Source: Agroathelia rolfsii
Lineage: Eukaryota > Basidiomycota > Agaricomycetes > Amylocorticiales > Amylocorticiaceae
Assembly (NCBI GenBank): GCA_018343915.1
Contig: JABRWF010000008.1
Coordinates: 2,976,001-3,040,000, forward strand
Direction of reading: 5' to 3'
DNA: 64,000 bases
The notes beneath the pieces are model-generated. The model did no database searches. It saw only the letters and a list, made by a program, of their open reading frames with translations, and was not told the DNA's origin. A program made the translations under genes and the position numbers. This document shows positions 1 to 10,870 of this stretch, piece by piece. Every line of letters starts with the position of its first letter. The stretch's first letter is position 1.

Positions 1-38
1 CAAAATAAAATTATAATACATTGAGCGACTCGTAACAT
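1..38 (-). repeat. Family-A 3' LTR start (partial) of the outer element
   Basis: The reverse complement starts TGTTACGAGTCGC, the family-A LTR 5' end, and follows the purine-rich end of pol. Only the first 38 nt of the LTR are in the window. Confidence 0.85.
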
Positions 39-48
39 TACCCCCTCC

Positions 49-2586
49 TTAGGGGCAATCTGCCTCGGGTTGCCATTCTGTCAAGTTATCCCAAGTTTGA
101 AAGGGTAAGAGACCAAACATTGTTGCGCTGATCTTTCTTAGTGCACTTGGATTGGACTTGTAGAAATCTTTGATAGCATCGTCTGCATGCATATTGGATT
201 CTCTGACCCAGGTTTGTTCCCCTGGATATCCTTTCCAAGTTACTAAGAACTCCAGCTTTCCACGCCGCAATCTTGAATTGAGTACTTCTTCCATTTCGTA
301 CTCTTCTTCTCCTTCCACTTCTACAGGGGGCAGTGGTTTTTGGTGACGGTCTGAGGCATGATGAGGCTTTAGTAAATGGACATGAAAGACGTTGTAGATT
401 CTGAGGTTGTCTAGGAGATCCAGTTAGTAGTTCAGGTCGTTCAGCTTCTTCTGTACTTTATAGGGTCCAATCCACTTTTGACTTAGTTTTTTGGATGGTC
501 TATCAAGCTTCAGGTTCCGTGTATTAAGCCAAACCTCCTGTCCTTCCTCAATGTCTGGGAACATCTTTTTTCCTTTGTTGTACGATTGTTCCATTTGCTC
601 TCTTGCCATCCCTAACGCTGCTTGAGCCTCCTTTCGTGCCTCCTTGGCATTTTCTATCCAGTTGAAGGCCCCTGGAGCCGGGTCTGGGATGTCTTTGGCT
701 TCCCAATTTGGAATATAACCATAGGTGAGTTCAAAAGCACTTGTGCATGTACTCTTATTTTTCCTATTGTTATGTATGAATTCCGCATAAGGTAGCCAAT
801 CCACCCAATTTGTTTGCTGGTGATTGCAGAAAATCCTAAGGTACTGTTCTACCTCCTGATTTACACGCTCAGTTTGTCCATCACTTTGTGGGTGGTATGC
901 AGTGGACAACGCAGTTTTAATATGTAAACTTGCATGTATATCTTTCATCACTTGGCTTGCAAACTGGGGGCCACGATCCGAGGTCCATGTTGACGGTGTA
1001 CCATGAAGTTTGAACACATTTTTGATATATAGTTCAGCTACGTCTTTGGCAGAGATGTTTTCATTGGTTGGTATGAAGTGTGCTAGTTTTGTTAGCCTAT
1101 CTACTACCACTAGAATTGAGTCAAACCCATGTGACTTGGGTAATTTGACAATCAAATCTGAGGTTACATGTTCCCATGGTTTGCCTGGTACAGGGAGAGG
1201 ATGGAGTAGTCCAGGTAACGCTTGTCTGCTAGGTTTATTCGCTTGGCATAGTAGGCAAGAATCTACGTATTGGTTTATTTCTTTTGTCATGTTAATCCAA
1301 TAGTAATTTCTGCTGATAAGCTCTAGTGTCTTAGTGCATCCTGGGTGTCCTGCTAGTGCCGAGTCATGGTATTTAGCCAAAATCTTTTCTTTCAGACTTT
1401 TATTGGGGGGCATAAATACCTTTTCTTTGTATAGCACTAGTCCGTCTTCTGTTTCCCAATCCTGTAATCCCAAGGCAATTTGTCGTGGACCTATCTTGAC
1501 AATCTGATAGAGGGATTCCAGCAACTCGGTGCTCTCCCGTCTAACTTCTGCCAGGATCTCCTTTTCCCCTTCAACCAAAATATGACCTCTTTTTGCAGCC
1601 ATGATTTTAAAATGGGCGGGTTGTAAAACAGTGACATTGAGATTGTCCTGAGAATCTTCCATGTAAAAATCTGGTTGTCGGGATAGGGCATCAGCTCGTC
1701 CATTGGTCGATCCTTTTTTATAGCACAGGGTAAAATTGTACTCTTGTAGGATCCTGTACCATCGTACTTGTCGTTGACTCAAATGCTGACTTGTTGCCCA
1801 ATACTCCAAATTCTTATGATCAGACCAAATTTCTACCAGTTTGGGCAATCCAATGATATAATAACGCCATTCTTCTAATGCTCGGATAATTGCCAGCATT
1901 TCCTTATCCCAGATGTCATAGTTTCGTTGAGCATCATCCATGGATTTGGAATGGAAGGCAATGGGGTGCCATTCACCATCATCCTGCAACTGGGAGAAGA
2001 CTTCACCAGTTGCGTAACCCAAGGCATCAGTTTCAATTCGACTTTCTCTCTGGTGATCATATATTGCCAACACTAGGGCTGTAGTGAAAGCCTTTTTGAG
2101 ATCGTCAAATAATTTCTGTTCCTCCTTTTCCCATCTCCAAGCACCTTTGCCTGTTAATTTATCAAGGGGCTTAGTAATATCGCTGAACCCTTTAATAAAT
2201 CTCCGATAATAATTAGCTAGACCTCTGAATTTTTGCACATCCTTGACTATCTTAGGGACGGGCCAGTCTAGGATTGCTTGCACCTTTTCATTGGTCATTT
2301 GTACGCGGTTGTAGCTAATTATTACACCTAGAAATTCCACCTCCGGTACTTCGAATAGGCATTTTTCTAGGTTTGTGAATAGGTCGTTTTCCGCTAACCT
2401 TCTTAAAACCTCATGTACCAGTCTTCGATGTTCTTCCAGGTCAGCAGTGGCAATTATGATGTCATCTATATATACATATACTAATCCTTGTGCGATTAGG
2501 TCTGCAAATATTTCATCCATCATGGCTTGGAATGTGGCTGGGGCATTGCATAAACCAAAAGTCATTACTAGGGGTTCAAAGAGTCC
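49..2586 (-). pseudogene. Outer element pol, 3' part (RT, RNase H, integrase, chromodomain)
   Basis: This is the downstream half of a Tf2-like polyprotein. Reading leftward it holds the reverse transcriptase catalytic region (YIDDI), the RNase H domain, the integrase HHCC zinc-binding region, the DDE core (SDRGPQF and the HPQSDGQTE block) and a C-terminal chromodomain (VTWKGYPGEQTW). The 713-residue stretch ends at a TAA near 424 where the inner copy has CAA, so the chromodomain (49-318) is cut off. The 5' half of the same gene resumes at 9831, beyond the inserted element. The gene is close to full length but inactive. Confidence 0.9.
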
Positions 2587-2591
2587 TCGAG
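2587..2591. repeat. Target-site duplication TCGAG, left copy
   Basis: TCGAG directly precedes the 5' LTR at 2592 and is repeated at 9826-9830 directly after the 3' LTR. Five bp is the usual duplication for gypsy elements. It dates the inner element as inserted into the outer pol. Confidence 0.93.
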
Positions 2592-2926
2592 TGTTACGAG
2601 TCGCTCGATGTATTATAATTTTATTTTGAATTTCTCACTATTTTTCCGAATTTTTCCTGATTTTTCTCTATTTTTTGATATATATATTGTATATTACGTA
2701 AACACACACTCTGATGACTAAGCAAGTCATGTGACCAGTCGACCATGTGACTGGCCATCATGTGACCACTAGTCATGTGACATATTATGTAAACAGAAGT
2801 CTAGAGCATGGGTCCGGATCATGACACCACTCTAACTTACTATAACTAATAATGGTGCGATATCACGCCATACTTAGCATTACTGCGCACAGACCACATA
2901 GCTGCGCACAGACCAGGTAGAATTAG

Positions 2927-2972
2927 TATATAACCCTGTAGTGCCTCTACCTGAAGACCTCAGATTCGTTCT
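2927..2972 (+). promoter_or_regulatory. LTR promoter: TATA box and predicted transcript 5' end
   Basis: TATATAA at 2927-2933 is followed 29-35 nt later by AGATTCGTTCT (2962-2972). Those 11 nt are the exact reverse complement of the PBS at 3578-3588. In Tf1-type elements the first 11 nt of the mRNA fold back onto the PBS and prime reverse transcription. Both the spacing and the match place the mRNA start at about 2962. Confidence 0.75.
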
Positions 2973-2984
2973 CTTTGTCTTCAG

Positions 2985-3045
2985 GTAAGCACAGTAGTGC
3001 TTTGTACTAGGTAGATGCTAACATAATAAAAACCTTCGTCTTCAG
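2985..3045 (+). other. Intron-like segment in the LTR (61 nt)
   Basis: Donor CAG/GTAAGC at 2984/2985, branch-point-like CTAAC at 3018-3022, and acceptor TCTTCAG ending at 3045. The length equals that of host introns in this window. The last 12 nt before the donor (CTTTGTCTTCAG) recur, with one T/C change, as the last 12 nt of the intron. Splicing is inferred. The same arrangement recurs in three other LTR families. Confidence 0.6.
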
Positions 3046-3577
3046 AGCTCTTCACCTCTATAGGCTATCAGAGCCTGTCTTCCCCCCTTTCTCTCTCTCC
3101 CCAAAAATCCTCTCTGCTCCGTGCTAGAAGGTAGCCAGTGTGCTCCGTGCTACTGGTTGTTTAGAGGACGCTTAGTGCCCCTCTACGTGAGAAGTGCATA
3201 ATACAGGTCCAGCCCATTGGGTGACCACTTGTGCTTCTGTAAACACATTCATAGTACTCAGTGTACTCAAGCAAACAAAGGCATTGCCCTGCGTTTGTCG
3301 CGGTTAAGATACATCGCACGCCTAGTGGCATACACAAGACAGTTTGTGTTCTAAGTGTAGACCTCGCTTGAAAGTCTAGAAGACTTGGAGTAAAGCTTGG
3401 TGACACAAAGACTCGAACTTGCGTGATAGCTACAACAGCGCAAGGAAGTGTACACCCGTGCATCCCTAGCCTTGGGAGTTGTAAAAAAGCCGTTACTTGG
3501 CTACCCCGTACCTTTGAGGGGTTGACGTAGGCCTAGGTTGAGTTTTGGTGACAAGAGTCAGATGTGCTCTTGACATT

Positions 3578-3588
3578 AGAACGAATCT
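3578..3588 (+). promoter_or_regulatory. Self-priming primer-binding site
   Basis: AGAACGAATCT begins 2 nt after the 5' LTR and is the exact reverse complement of LTR positions 2962-2972. The outer copy has the same site at 12534-12544. It does not start with TGG, as a site for a tRNA 3' CCA end would. Confidence 0.8.
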
Positions 3589-3974
3589 CCCCACCATTTT
3601 TCTGCGCTAGTTGCTTTGTGCACTAGAGGAGGTGTAACGAGCCTCGTTATTTGAAGCAAAAGACACATCACATACGCAAATTTAGTAGACTACCACGGAC
3701 TCTTTACCTACAAAAAGTAGTAGTTTTCAATTTCACACGTTTCTTTATTTTTGGGAAATTCTTGGCTGGCTTGCGCTTGGTGTTAGAAAACCAAGGGTGC
3801 ATCAGTTTTCACGAGCTATTAAAGGGAACGCAACCCAAGTGGATAGACGTGAAAGGCTCCGGCCGACACAAGTAGCCCATATAAAGCAAACCGTTTAAGT
3901 AGAATAGGCCTAGCTTCAAGGGCAAAAACAAATTTTTATATACAAATCCGTTTTGGGAGTCTCCAGTCTTACTG
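3589..3974 (+). other. Untranslated leader between PBS and gag
   Basis: About 390 bp separate the PBS from the gag start. A 74-codon ORF at 3651-3875 has no counterpart worth calling in the outer copy, so I treat the stretch as a non-coding leader. Confidence 0.6.
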
Positions 3975-5276
3975 TTGAGCTTGCCCACCATTTCACACCC
4001 AAACCCACCACGAGAACCCACTCCTCCTCAACCTGAGTCAGAAGAAGAATCCTCTGAAGCAGAATCATCTGAAGAGGAATCTTCTGACGAAGAAAACCCC
4101 ACCTTTTTCCCTCCGTTTCCATCCGCACACGCATCCGCACACAACTCCCCTCGCCCCCAATCACCAATGGCACAACAAGTCAACAATGCTGCCTTAATGC
4201 AGCAGCTCATCCAAAACCAAACGATGATGATGCAATGGATGCAGCAACAGGGTGAAGCACGAGGCAAGCCTAAGGAAATAGGGCATGCACCACCAACTTT
4301 CGATGGACAATGGGTTAATTACCACCCTTTCCTTCAGAAGTTTCAAGCTTACCTGGAGCTAAATCCCAGAGTGTACGTTACGGATGAGGAAAAGGTGAAA
4401 TACCTTCTGGGTTTAATGGTGGAAGGTGCCACGGCTTGGTCCAGCTTGTGGTACACCGAATTAGGACTACAAAACCGGGTACCTGGGCCCGTAACATACC
4501 AGAAAGTAATTGAAAGCTTCAAATCTTTATTTAGGGCCTTTGACGAAAAAGTAGCAGCAAGAGACCAGCTGCGTCACCTGCGACAAGGCACCACATCCAC
4601 AAGGAATTTTGGGATGGCCTTTATATTGCTAGGTAAAAGGACAGGGTTATCCGATGATGACCTTAGAGAGAAGTACCTGGAGAGGATGAACGTCAAGCTA
4701 CGACGTATCATTACAGGCTGGGATAGGGATACCTCAACCCTAACCAAGTTGATGAATGCGGCACATGACGCAGAAGTCAACCTAATGAAGGAGGAGATGT
4801 TATCCAGCAAAAGATACTGGTACAACAACAACCCCCAGTCTGACCTCCAGCGGAACAATCCTGACGCGATGGATATCTCGGCTACTATATTGGGAAGGAC
4901 ACCCAATGTATCAAAAAACCCATTCCTGAGTGCAGGTCCTGCCCAGCAGACCTCTCCGTTGCAAGTGGCTGCAACGCAAAATAATCCGACCACACAATCC
5001 AACAATCCGTTTAGGCGGAAAGACATCATCTGTTATAATTGCCAAAAGAAAGGGCATATAGCACGGGACTGTAGAAGTCCAAAAGCTGACAAAGGCAGCT
5101 CAAACAATCCTTTCCAAAAGGTGGCAGCGGCGTCAGCGCCGACACCAACATCACCACCACCACCACCAGCAAACCAGGGGCCGACAAGTAGCCCAATGAC
5201 ACAGGATGACATGTTTAACATGATCCAAGAACAAGGCCAAATGATCGCGGCCTTAAAAGACAAGCTGGGTTTTTAA
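3975..5276 (+). CDS. gag: Gag (capsid/nucleocapsid) of the inner family-A element
   Basis: An open 433-residue Gag. It has an acidic, Glu/Ser-rich N-terminus (residues about 20-42), a Gln/Met-rich stretch (about 70-92), a retrotransposon capsid region around residues 95-290, a CCHC zinc knuckle CYNCQKKGHIARDC at residues 353-366, and a Pro-rich C-terminus. Gag packages element RNA into virus-like particles. The reading frame ends at TAA (5274-5276) immediately after GGT TTT, where the -1 frameshift into pol is predicted. In the outer copy the same gene has TAG at two sites where this copy reads CAG and TGG. No interruptions were seen here. Confidence 0.92.
   Translation: MSLPTISHPNPPREPTPPQPESEEESSEAESSEEESSDEENPTFFPPFPSAHASAHNSPRPQSPMAQQVNNAALMQQLIQNQTMMMQWMQQQGEARGKPKEIGHAPPTFDGQWVNYHPFLQKFQAYLELNPRVYVTDEEKVKYLLGLMVEGATAWSSLWYTELGLQNRVPGPVTYQKVIESFKSLFRAFDEKVAARDQLRHLRQGTTSTRNFGMAFILLGKRTGLSDDDLREKYLERMNVKLRRIITGWDRDTSTLTKLMNAAHDAEVNLMKEEMLSSKRYWYNNNPQSDLQRNNPDAMDISATILGRTPNVSKNPFLSAGPAQQTSPLQVAATQNNPTTQSNNPFRRKDIICYNCQKKGHIARDCRSPKADKGSSNNPFQKVAAASAPTPTSPPPPPANQGPTSSPMTQDDMFNMIQEQGQMIAALKDKLGF
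5267..5273 (+). promoter_or_regulatory. Predicted -1 ribosomal frameshift site (G GGT TTT)
   Basis: The heptamer GGGTTTT has the X XXY YYZ form, with GGT and TTT in gag frame and the stop codon TAA directly after. Gag is in frame 0 and pol in frame -1, and the pol frame is open across this point. The same heptamer before a stop occurs in the outer copy (10845-10851) and in elements D and F. Confidence 0.75.
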
Positions 5277-5278
5277 AT

Positions 5279-8200
5279 CGGTCAGAGTATGCGGCCAATG
5301 CTACTGACCAATTTGTACAAAACAAAATGTCTTCCATTTTTACTTCTTCTTCATTTTCTATTTCTGCTTCTTCTGTACAAGGTGTGCATGGACAACACCT
5401 AAATATACCTATTATGTTCCATGGACATTTCTCTACTATCTCGGTATCGGCAATGATTGATTCTGGAGCAACCTCCACCTTTATAAATAAAAAATTCGTA
5501 GAAAAACACAATATAAAAACTTCACAATTACATAAAAAAATTCCTTTGTACAATATAGACAATTCACCAAATGCAATCGGCTTCATTTCAGAATATGTCA
5601 CACTTTTAACCCAAATTGGACAAGAAAAACGACGATTAGTGTTTCTGGTAGTAGACATCGGTACCGAGGATGTAATCTTAGGGATTGATTGGTTGAGACT
5701 AGAAAACCCCGTCATTAATTGGAAGAAAGGGAACGTAACTTTAATGGACGATTTACTAAAAGACAAGGAATACAAAAACATTAATAAAATCATAAAAGAT
5801 GAGGAATTTCCTCCAAAATTGGCAGCAACATCGGGTTTGCCACCCCAGTACCAACAACATGCCAGGGTATTCTCAGAAGCCGAGTCTCAACGATTTCCTA
5901 CTAGTAAACCATATGACCACAAAATTGAATTGGTAGAAGGAGTAGAGATGAAATGAGCCAAGGTATACCCCCTGTCAATACCAGAGTTAAAAGAGCTAGA
6001 TGCATACTTGGAGGAAAATCTGGCAAAGGGTTATATAAGAAAATCCCAAAGCCCTTATGCCTCACCTTTCTTTTTCATACCCAAGAAAAATGGAAAATTA
6101 AGGCCAATAGTGGATTATCGTCGACTAAATAATATCACTATAAAAAACTCCTATCCATTGCCGCTCATTTCCTCTATTGTTGACGGGCTCTCTAGGGCTA
6201 AAATATTCACCAAATTGGATCTACGATGGGGATACAATAACGTACTTATCAAAGAAGGACACCAAGAGCGGGCAGCATTCATAACCCCTCGAGGACTATT
6301 TGAACCCCTAGTAATGACGTTTGGTCTATGTAATGCCCCAGCCACATTTCAAGCTATGATGGACGAAATATTTGCAGACCTAATTGCACAAGGATTAGTG
6401 TATGTGTATATAGACGACATCATTATTGCCACTGCCAACCTAGAAGAACACCGACGATTGGTACACGAAGTTTTACGAAGGTTAGCGGAAAATGACCTAT
6501 TCGCAAACCTAGAAAAATGTCTCTTTGAAGTACCTGAGGTGGAATTCCTGGGGGTAATAATTAGCCACAACCGCGTACAAATGACCAATGAAAAGGTTCA
6601 AGCAATCTTAGACTGGCCTGCCCCAAAGACAGTCAAAGACGTGCAGAAATTCAGAGGTCTAGCTAATTACTACCGAAGGTTTATCAAAGGGTTCAGTAAT
6701 ATTACTAAACCCCTCGATAGATTAACTGGCAAAGGCACTTGGAAATGGGAAAAGGAGGAACAGCAATCGTTTGATACTCTCAAGAAAGCTTTTACTACTG
6801 CCCCAGTATTAGCAATATATGATCACCAAAGAGAAAGTCGAATCGAAACTGATGCCTCGGAATATGCGACTGGCGGAGTGTTCTCCCAGTTACAAGATGA
6901 CGGTGAATGGCACCCTATTGCCTTCCACTCCAAATCCATGGATGATGCACAACGAAACTATGACATCTGGGATAAGGAAATGCTAGCAATCATACGAGCA
7001 TTGGAAGAATGGCGCCATTACATTATTGGATTACCGAAACCGGTAGAGATTTGGTCAGATCACAAAAATTTGGAATATTGGGCAACTAGTCAACATCTGA
7101 GTCGACGACAAGCACGTTGGTATAGAATCCTTCAAGAATACAATTTTACCTTGTGTTACAAGAAGGGATCAACCAACGGACAAGCAGATGCCCTATCCCG
7201 ATGACCAGATTTCTATACGGAAGATTCCCAAGACAATCTCAATATCACCGTCTTGCAACCCTCCCATTTTAAAATTATGGCTTCAAAAAGAGGACATGTT
7301 TTGGTTGAAGGAGAGAAAGAGATCTTGGCAGAAATTAGACGGGAGAGCACCGAGTTGCTGGAATCCCTCTATCAAATTGTCAAGATAGGTCCACGACGGA
7401 TTACCTTAGGTCTACAGGATTGGGAAACAGAAGATGGGTTAGTGCTATATAAAGAGAAAGTATTTGTGCCCCCCAACAAAAATCTGAAAGAAAAGATTCT
7501 GGCCAAATATCATGACTCAGCACTAGCAGGACATCCGGGACGTACAAAGACGCTAGAGCTTATAAGCAGAAATTACTATTGGATCAACATGACAAAAGAA
7601 ATAAACCAATATGTAGATTCTTGCCTACTATGTCAAGCAAACAAGCCTAGCAGACAAGCGTTACCTGGATTACTTCACCCCCTCCCCGTACCAGGAAAAC
7701 CATGGGAACACGTAACCTCAGATTTGATTGTTAAATTGCCCAAGTCGCATGGGTTCGACTCAATTCTAGTGGTAGTAGATAGGCTAACAAAACTGGCACA
7801 CTTCATACCAACCAATGAAAATATCTCTGCCAAAGATGTAGCCGAATTATATGTCAAAAACGTGTTCAAACTTCATGGTACACCGTCAACATGGACCTCG
7901 GATCGTGGCCCCCAATTTGCAAGTCAGGTGATGAAAGACATACATGCTAGTCTACACATCAAAACTGCATTGTCTACAGCATATCACCCACAAAGTGATG
8001 GACAAACTGAGCGTGTGAATCAGGAGGTAGAACAGTACCTCAGGATTTTCTGCAATCATAGACAAACAAATTGGGTGGATTGGTTACCATATGCGGAATT
8101 TATGCATAACAATAGAAGAAACGAAAGCACACGCACTAGTGCTTTTGAGCTTACCTATGGTTATGTTCCAAATTGGGAAGCCAAAGATATCCAAGATCCG

Positions 8201-8830
8201 ACTCCGGGAGCCTTCAACTGGATAGAAAATGCCAAGGAGGCACGAAAGGAGGCCCAGGCAGCTTTAGGGATGGCAAGGGAGCAAATGGAACAATCATACA
8301 ACAAAGGAAAAAAGATGTTCCCGGACATTGAGGAAGGACAAGAAGTTTGGCTTAACACACGAAACCTAAAGCTTGATAGACCATCCAAAAAACTAAGTCA
8401 AAAGTGGATTGGACCCTATAAAGTACAGAAGAAGCTGAACGACCTAAACTACCAACTGGATCTTCCAAACAACCTCAGGATCCACAACGTCTTCCATATC
8501 CATTTACTGAAACCCCATCATACCTCAGATCGCCACCAAAAACCGCTGCCCCCTGTGGAAGTGGAAGGAGAAGAAGAGTACGAAATGGAAGAAGTACTCA
8601 ACTCAAGATTGCGGCGCGGAAAACTGGAGTTCTTAGTAACTTGGAAAGGATACCCAGGAGAACAAACCTGGGTCAGAGAATCTGATATGCATGCAGACGA
8701 TGCTATCAAAGATTTCTACAAGTCTAATCCAAGCGCACCAAGAAAGATCAGCGCAGCAACTTTTGGTCTCTTACCCTTTCAAATTTGGGATAACTTGACG
8801 GAATGGCAACCCGAGGCGGATTGCCCCTAA
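5279..8830 (+). pseudogene. pol: Pol polyprotein of the inner family-A element, two TGA codons
   Basis: Domains in order: aspartic protease (DSGA at residues 45-48 counted from Met 5327), reverse transcriptase (YIDDI near 6407), RNase H, integrase with an HHCC zinc region (near 7510-7640) and DDE core, and a C-terminal chromodomain (about 8560-8720) that in such elements directs integration to marked chromatin. All pieces are in one frame (5327, 6008, 7253), broken only by TGA at 5954-5956, where the outer copy reads CGA, and TGA at 7202-7204, where the outer copy reads CAA. The gene is thus recently inactivated. Translation is expected only through the frameshift at 5267. Confidence 0.92.
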
Positions 8831-8838
8831 GGAGGGGG
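8829..8838 (+). promoter_or_regulatory. Polypurine tract before the 3' LTR
   Basis: AAGGAGGGGG, at the end of pol, 3 nt before the 3' LTR. It is the expected primer site for plus-strand DNA synthesis. The outer copy has the equivalent sequence at about 42-52. Confidence 0.7.
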
Positions 8839-8841
8839 TAA

Positions 8842-9825
8842 TGTTACGAGTTGCTCGATGTATTATAATTTTATTTTGAATTTCTCACTATTTTTCCGAA
8901 TTTTTCCTGATTTTTCTCTATTTTTTGATATATATATTGTATATTACGTAAACACACACTCTGATGACTAAGCAAGTCATGTGACCAGTCGACCATGTGA
9001 CTGGCCATCATGTGACCACTAGTCATGTGACATATTATGTAAACAGAAGTCTAGAGCATGGGTCCGGATCATGACACCACTCTAACTCACTATAACTAAT
9101 AATGGTGCGATATCACGCCATACTTAGCATTACTGCGCACAGACCACATAGCTGTGCACAGACCAGGTAGAATTAGTATATAACCCTGTAGTGCCTCTAC
9201 CTGAAGACCTCAGATTCGTTCTCTTCGTCTTCAGGTAAGCACAGTAGTGCTTTGTACTAGGTAGATGCTAACATAATAAAAACCTTTGTCTTCAGAGCCC
9301 TTCACCTCTATAGGCTATCAGAGCCTGTCTTCCCCCCTTTCTCTCTCTCCCCAAAAATCCTCTCTGCTCCGTGCTAGGAGGTAGCCAGTGTGCTCCGTGC
9401 TACTGGTTGTTTAGAGGACGCTTAGTGCCCCTCTACGTGAGAAGTGCATAATACAGGTCCAGCCCATTGGGTGACCACTTGTGCTTCTGTAAACACATTC
9501 ATAGTACTCAGTGTACTCAAGCAAACAAAGGCATTGCCCTGCGTTTGTCGCGGTTAAGATACATCGCACGCCTAGTGGCATACACAAGACAGTTTGTGTT
9601 CTAAGTGTAGACCTCGCTTGAAAGTCTAGAAGACTTGGAGTAAAGCTTGGTGACACAAAGACTCAAACTTGCGTGATAGCTACAACAGCGCAAGGAAGTG
9701 TACACCCGCGCATCCCTAGCCTTGGGAGTTGTAAAAAAGCCGTTACTTGGCTACCCCGTACCTTTGAGGGGTTGACGTAGGCCTAGGTTGAGTTTTGGTG
9801 ACAAGAGTCAGGTGTGCTCTTGATA
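8842..9825 (+). repeat. 3' LTR of the inner family-A element (984 bp)
   Basis: Same length as the 5' LTR with no indels and 11 transitions (1.1%). It ends TGATA instead of TGACA. The TSD TCGAG follows at 9826-9830, after which outer pol resumes. Confidence 0.95.
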
Positions 9826-9830
9826 TCGAG

Positions 9831-10870
9831 GGGTTATGAATGCTGCCCGCTCTTGGTGTCCTTCTTTGATAAGTACATTATTGTATCCCCACTGCAGATC
9901 TAATTTGGTAAATATTTTGGCCCTAGAGAGTCCGTCAACAATAGAGGAAATGAGCAGTAATGGATAGGAGTTCTTTATAGTGATATTATTTAGTCGATGA
10001 TAATCCACTATAGGCCTTAATTTTCCATTTTTCTTGGGTATGAAAAAGAAAGGCAAGGCATAAGGGCTTTGGGATTTTCTTATGTACCCCTTTGCCAGAT
10101 TCTCCTCTAGGTACACATCTAGCTCCTTTAACTCTGGGATTGACAGGGGGTATACCTTGGCTCGTTTCATCTCTACTCCTTCTACCAGTTCAATTTTATG
10201 GTCATATGGCTTACTAGTAGGAAAGTGTTGAGACTCGGCCTCAGAAAATACCCTGGCATGTTGTTGGTATTGGGGTGGCAAACCCATAGTTGCGGCCAAT
10301 TTTGGAGGGGATTCCTCATCTTTTATGATTTTATTGATTTTTTTGTATTCCTTATCTTTTAATAAGTTGTCCATTAAAGTTACATTTCCCTTCTTCCAGT
10401 TAATGACAGGGTTTTCTAGCCTTAGCCAATCAATACCTAAGATTACATCTTTGGTACCAATGTCCACTACTAAGAATACCAATCGTCATTTTTCCTGTCC
10501 TATCTGGGTCAAGAGCATAACGTATTCTGAAATGAAACCAATCGCATTAGGAGAATTGTCTATATTGTACAAAGGAATTTTTTTATGTAACTGTGAAGTT
10601 TTTATGTTATGTTTTTCTACAAATTTTTTATTTATAAAGGTGGAGGTTGCTCCAGAATCAATCATAGCCGATACCGAAATAGTAGAGAAATGTCCATGGA
10701 ACATAATAGGTATATTTAGGTGTTGTCCATGCACACCTTGTACAGAAGAAGCAGAAATCGAAAAAGAAGAAGAAGTAAAAATGGAAGACATTTTATTTTG
10801 TACAAATTGGTCAGTAGCATTGGCCGCATACTCTGACCGATTTAAAAACCCAGCTTGTCTTTTAAGGCCG
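9831..10870 (-). pseudogene. Outer element pol, 5' part (protease and start of RT)
   Basis: Reading leftward from the gag overlap, this holds the aspartic protease (DSGAT, around 10640-10660) and the N-terminal RT fingers up to the ITPRG block. The frame then continues at 2586 across the inserted element. A TGA at 10486-10488 stands where the inner copy reads CGA. The pol start lies in the overlap with gag, after the slippery heptamer at 10845-10851. Confidence 0.88.

Larger units (their letters stand above)
2592..3575 (+). repeat. 5' LTR of the inner family-A element (984 bp)
   Basis: Starts TGTTACGAG and ends CTCTTGACA. A TATATAA box is at 2927-2933, a predicted transcription start is at 2962 and an intron-like segment lies at 2985-3045. 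The start site is inferred from the PBS match, not from RNA data. Confidence 0.95.
2592..9825 (+). mobile_element. Inner family-A chromovirus, structurally complete (7,234 bp)
   Basis: The order is: 5' LTR (2592-3575), self-priming PBS (3578-3588), leader, gag (3975-5276), pol in the -1 frame (to 8830), a polypurine tract (about 8829-8838) and 3' LTR (8842-9825), with TSD TCGAG on both sides. Both LTRs are 984 bp and differ at 11 positions, all transitions. Gag is open, but pol carries two in-frame TGA codons (5954, 7202), so this copy cannot make a full polyprotein. Domain order RT-RNase H-integrase-chromodomain places it with the Tf1/sushi chromoviruses. Confidence 0.95.
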
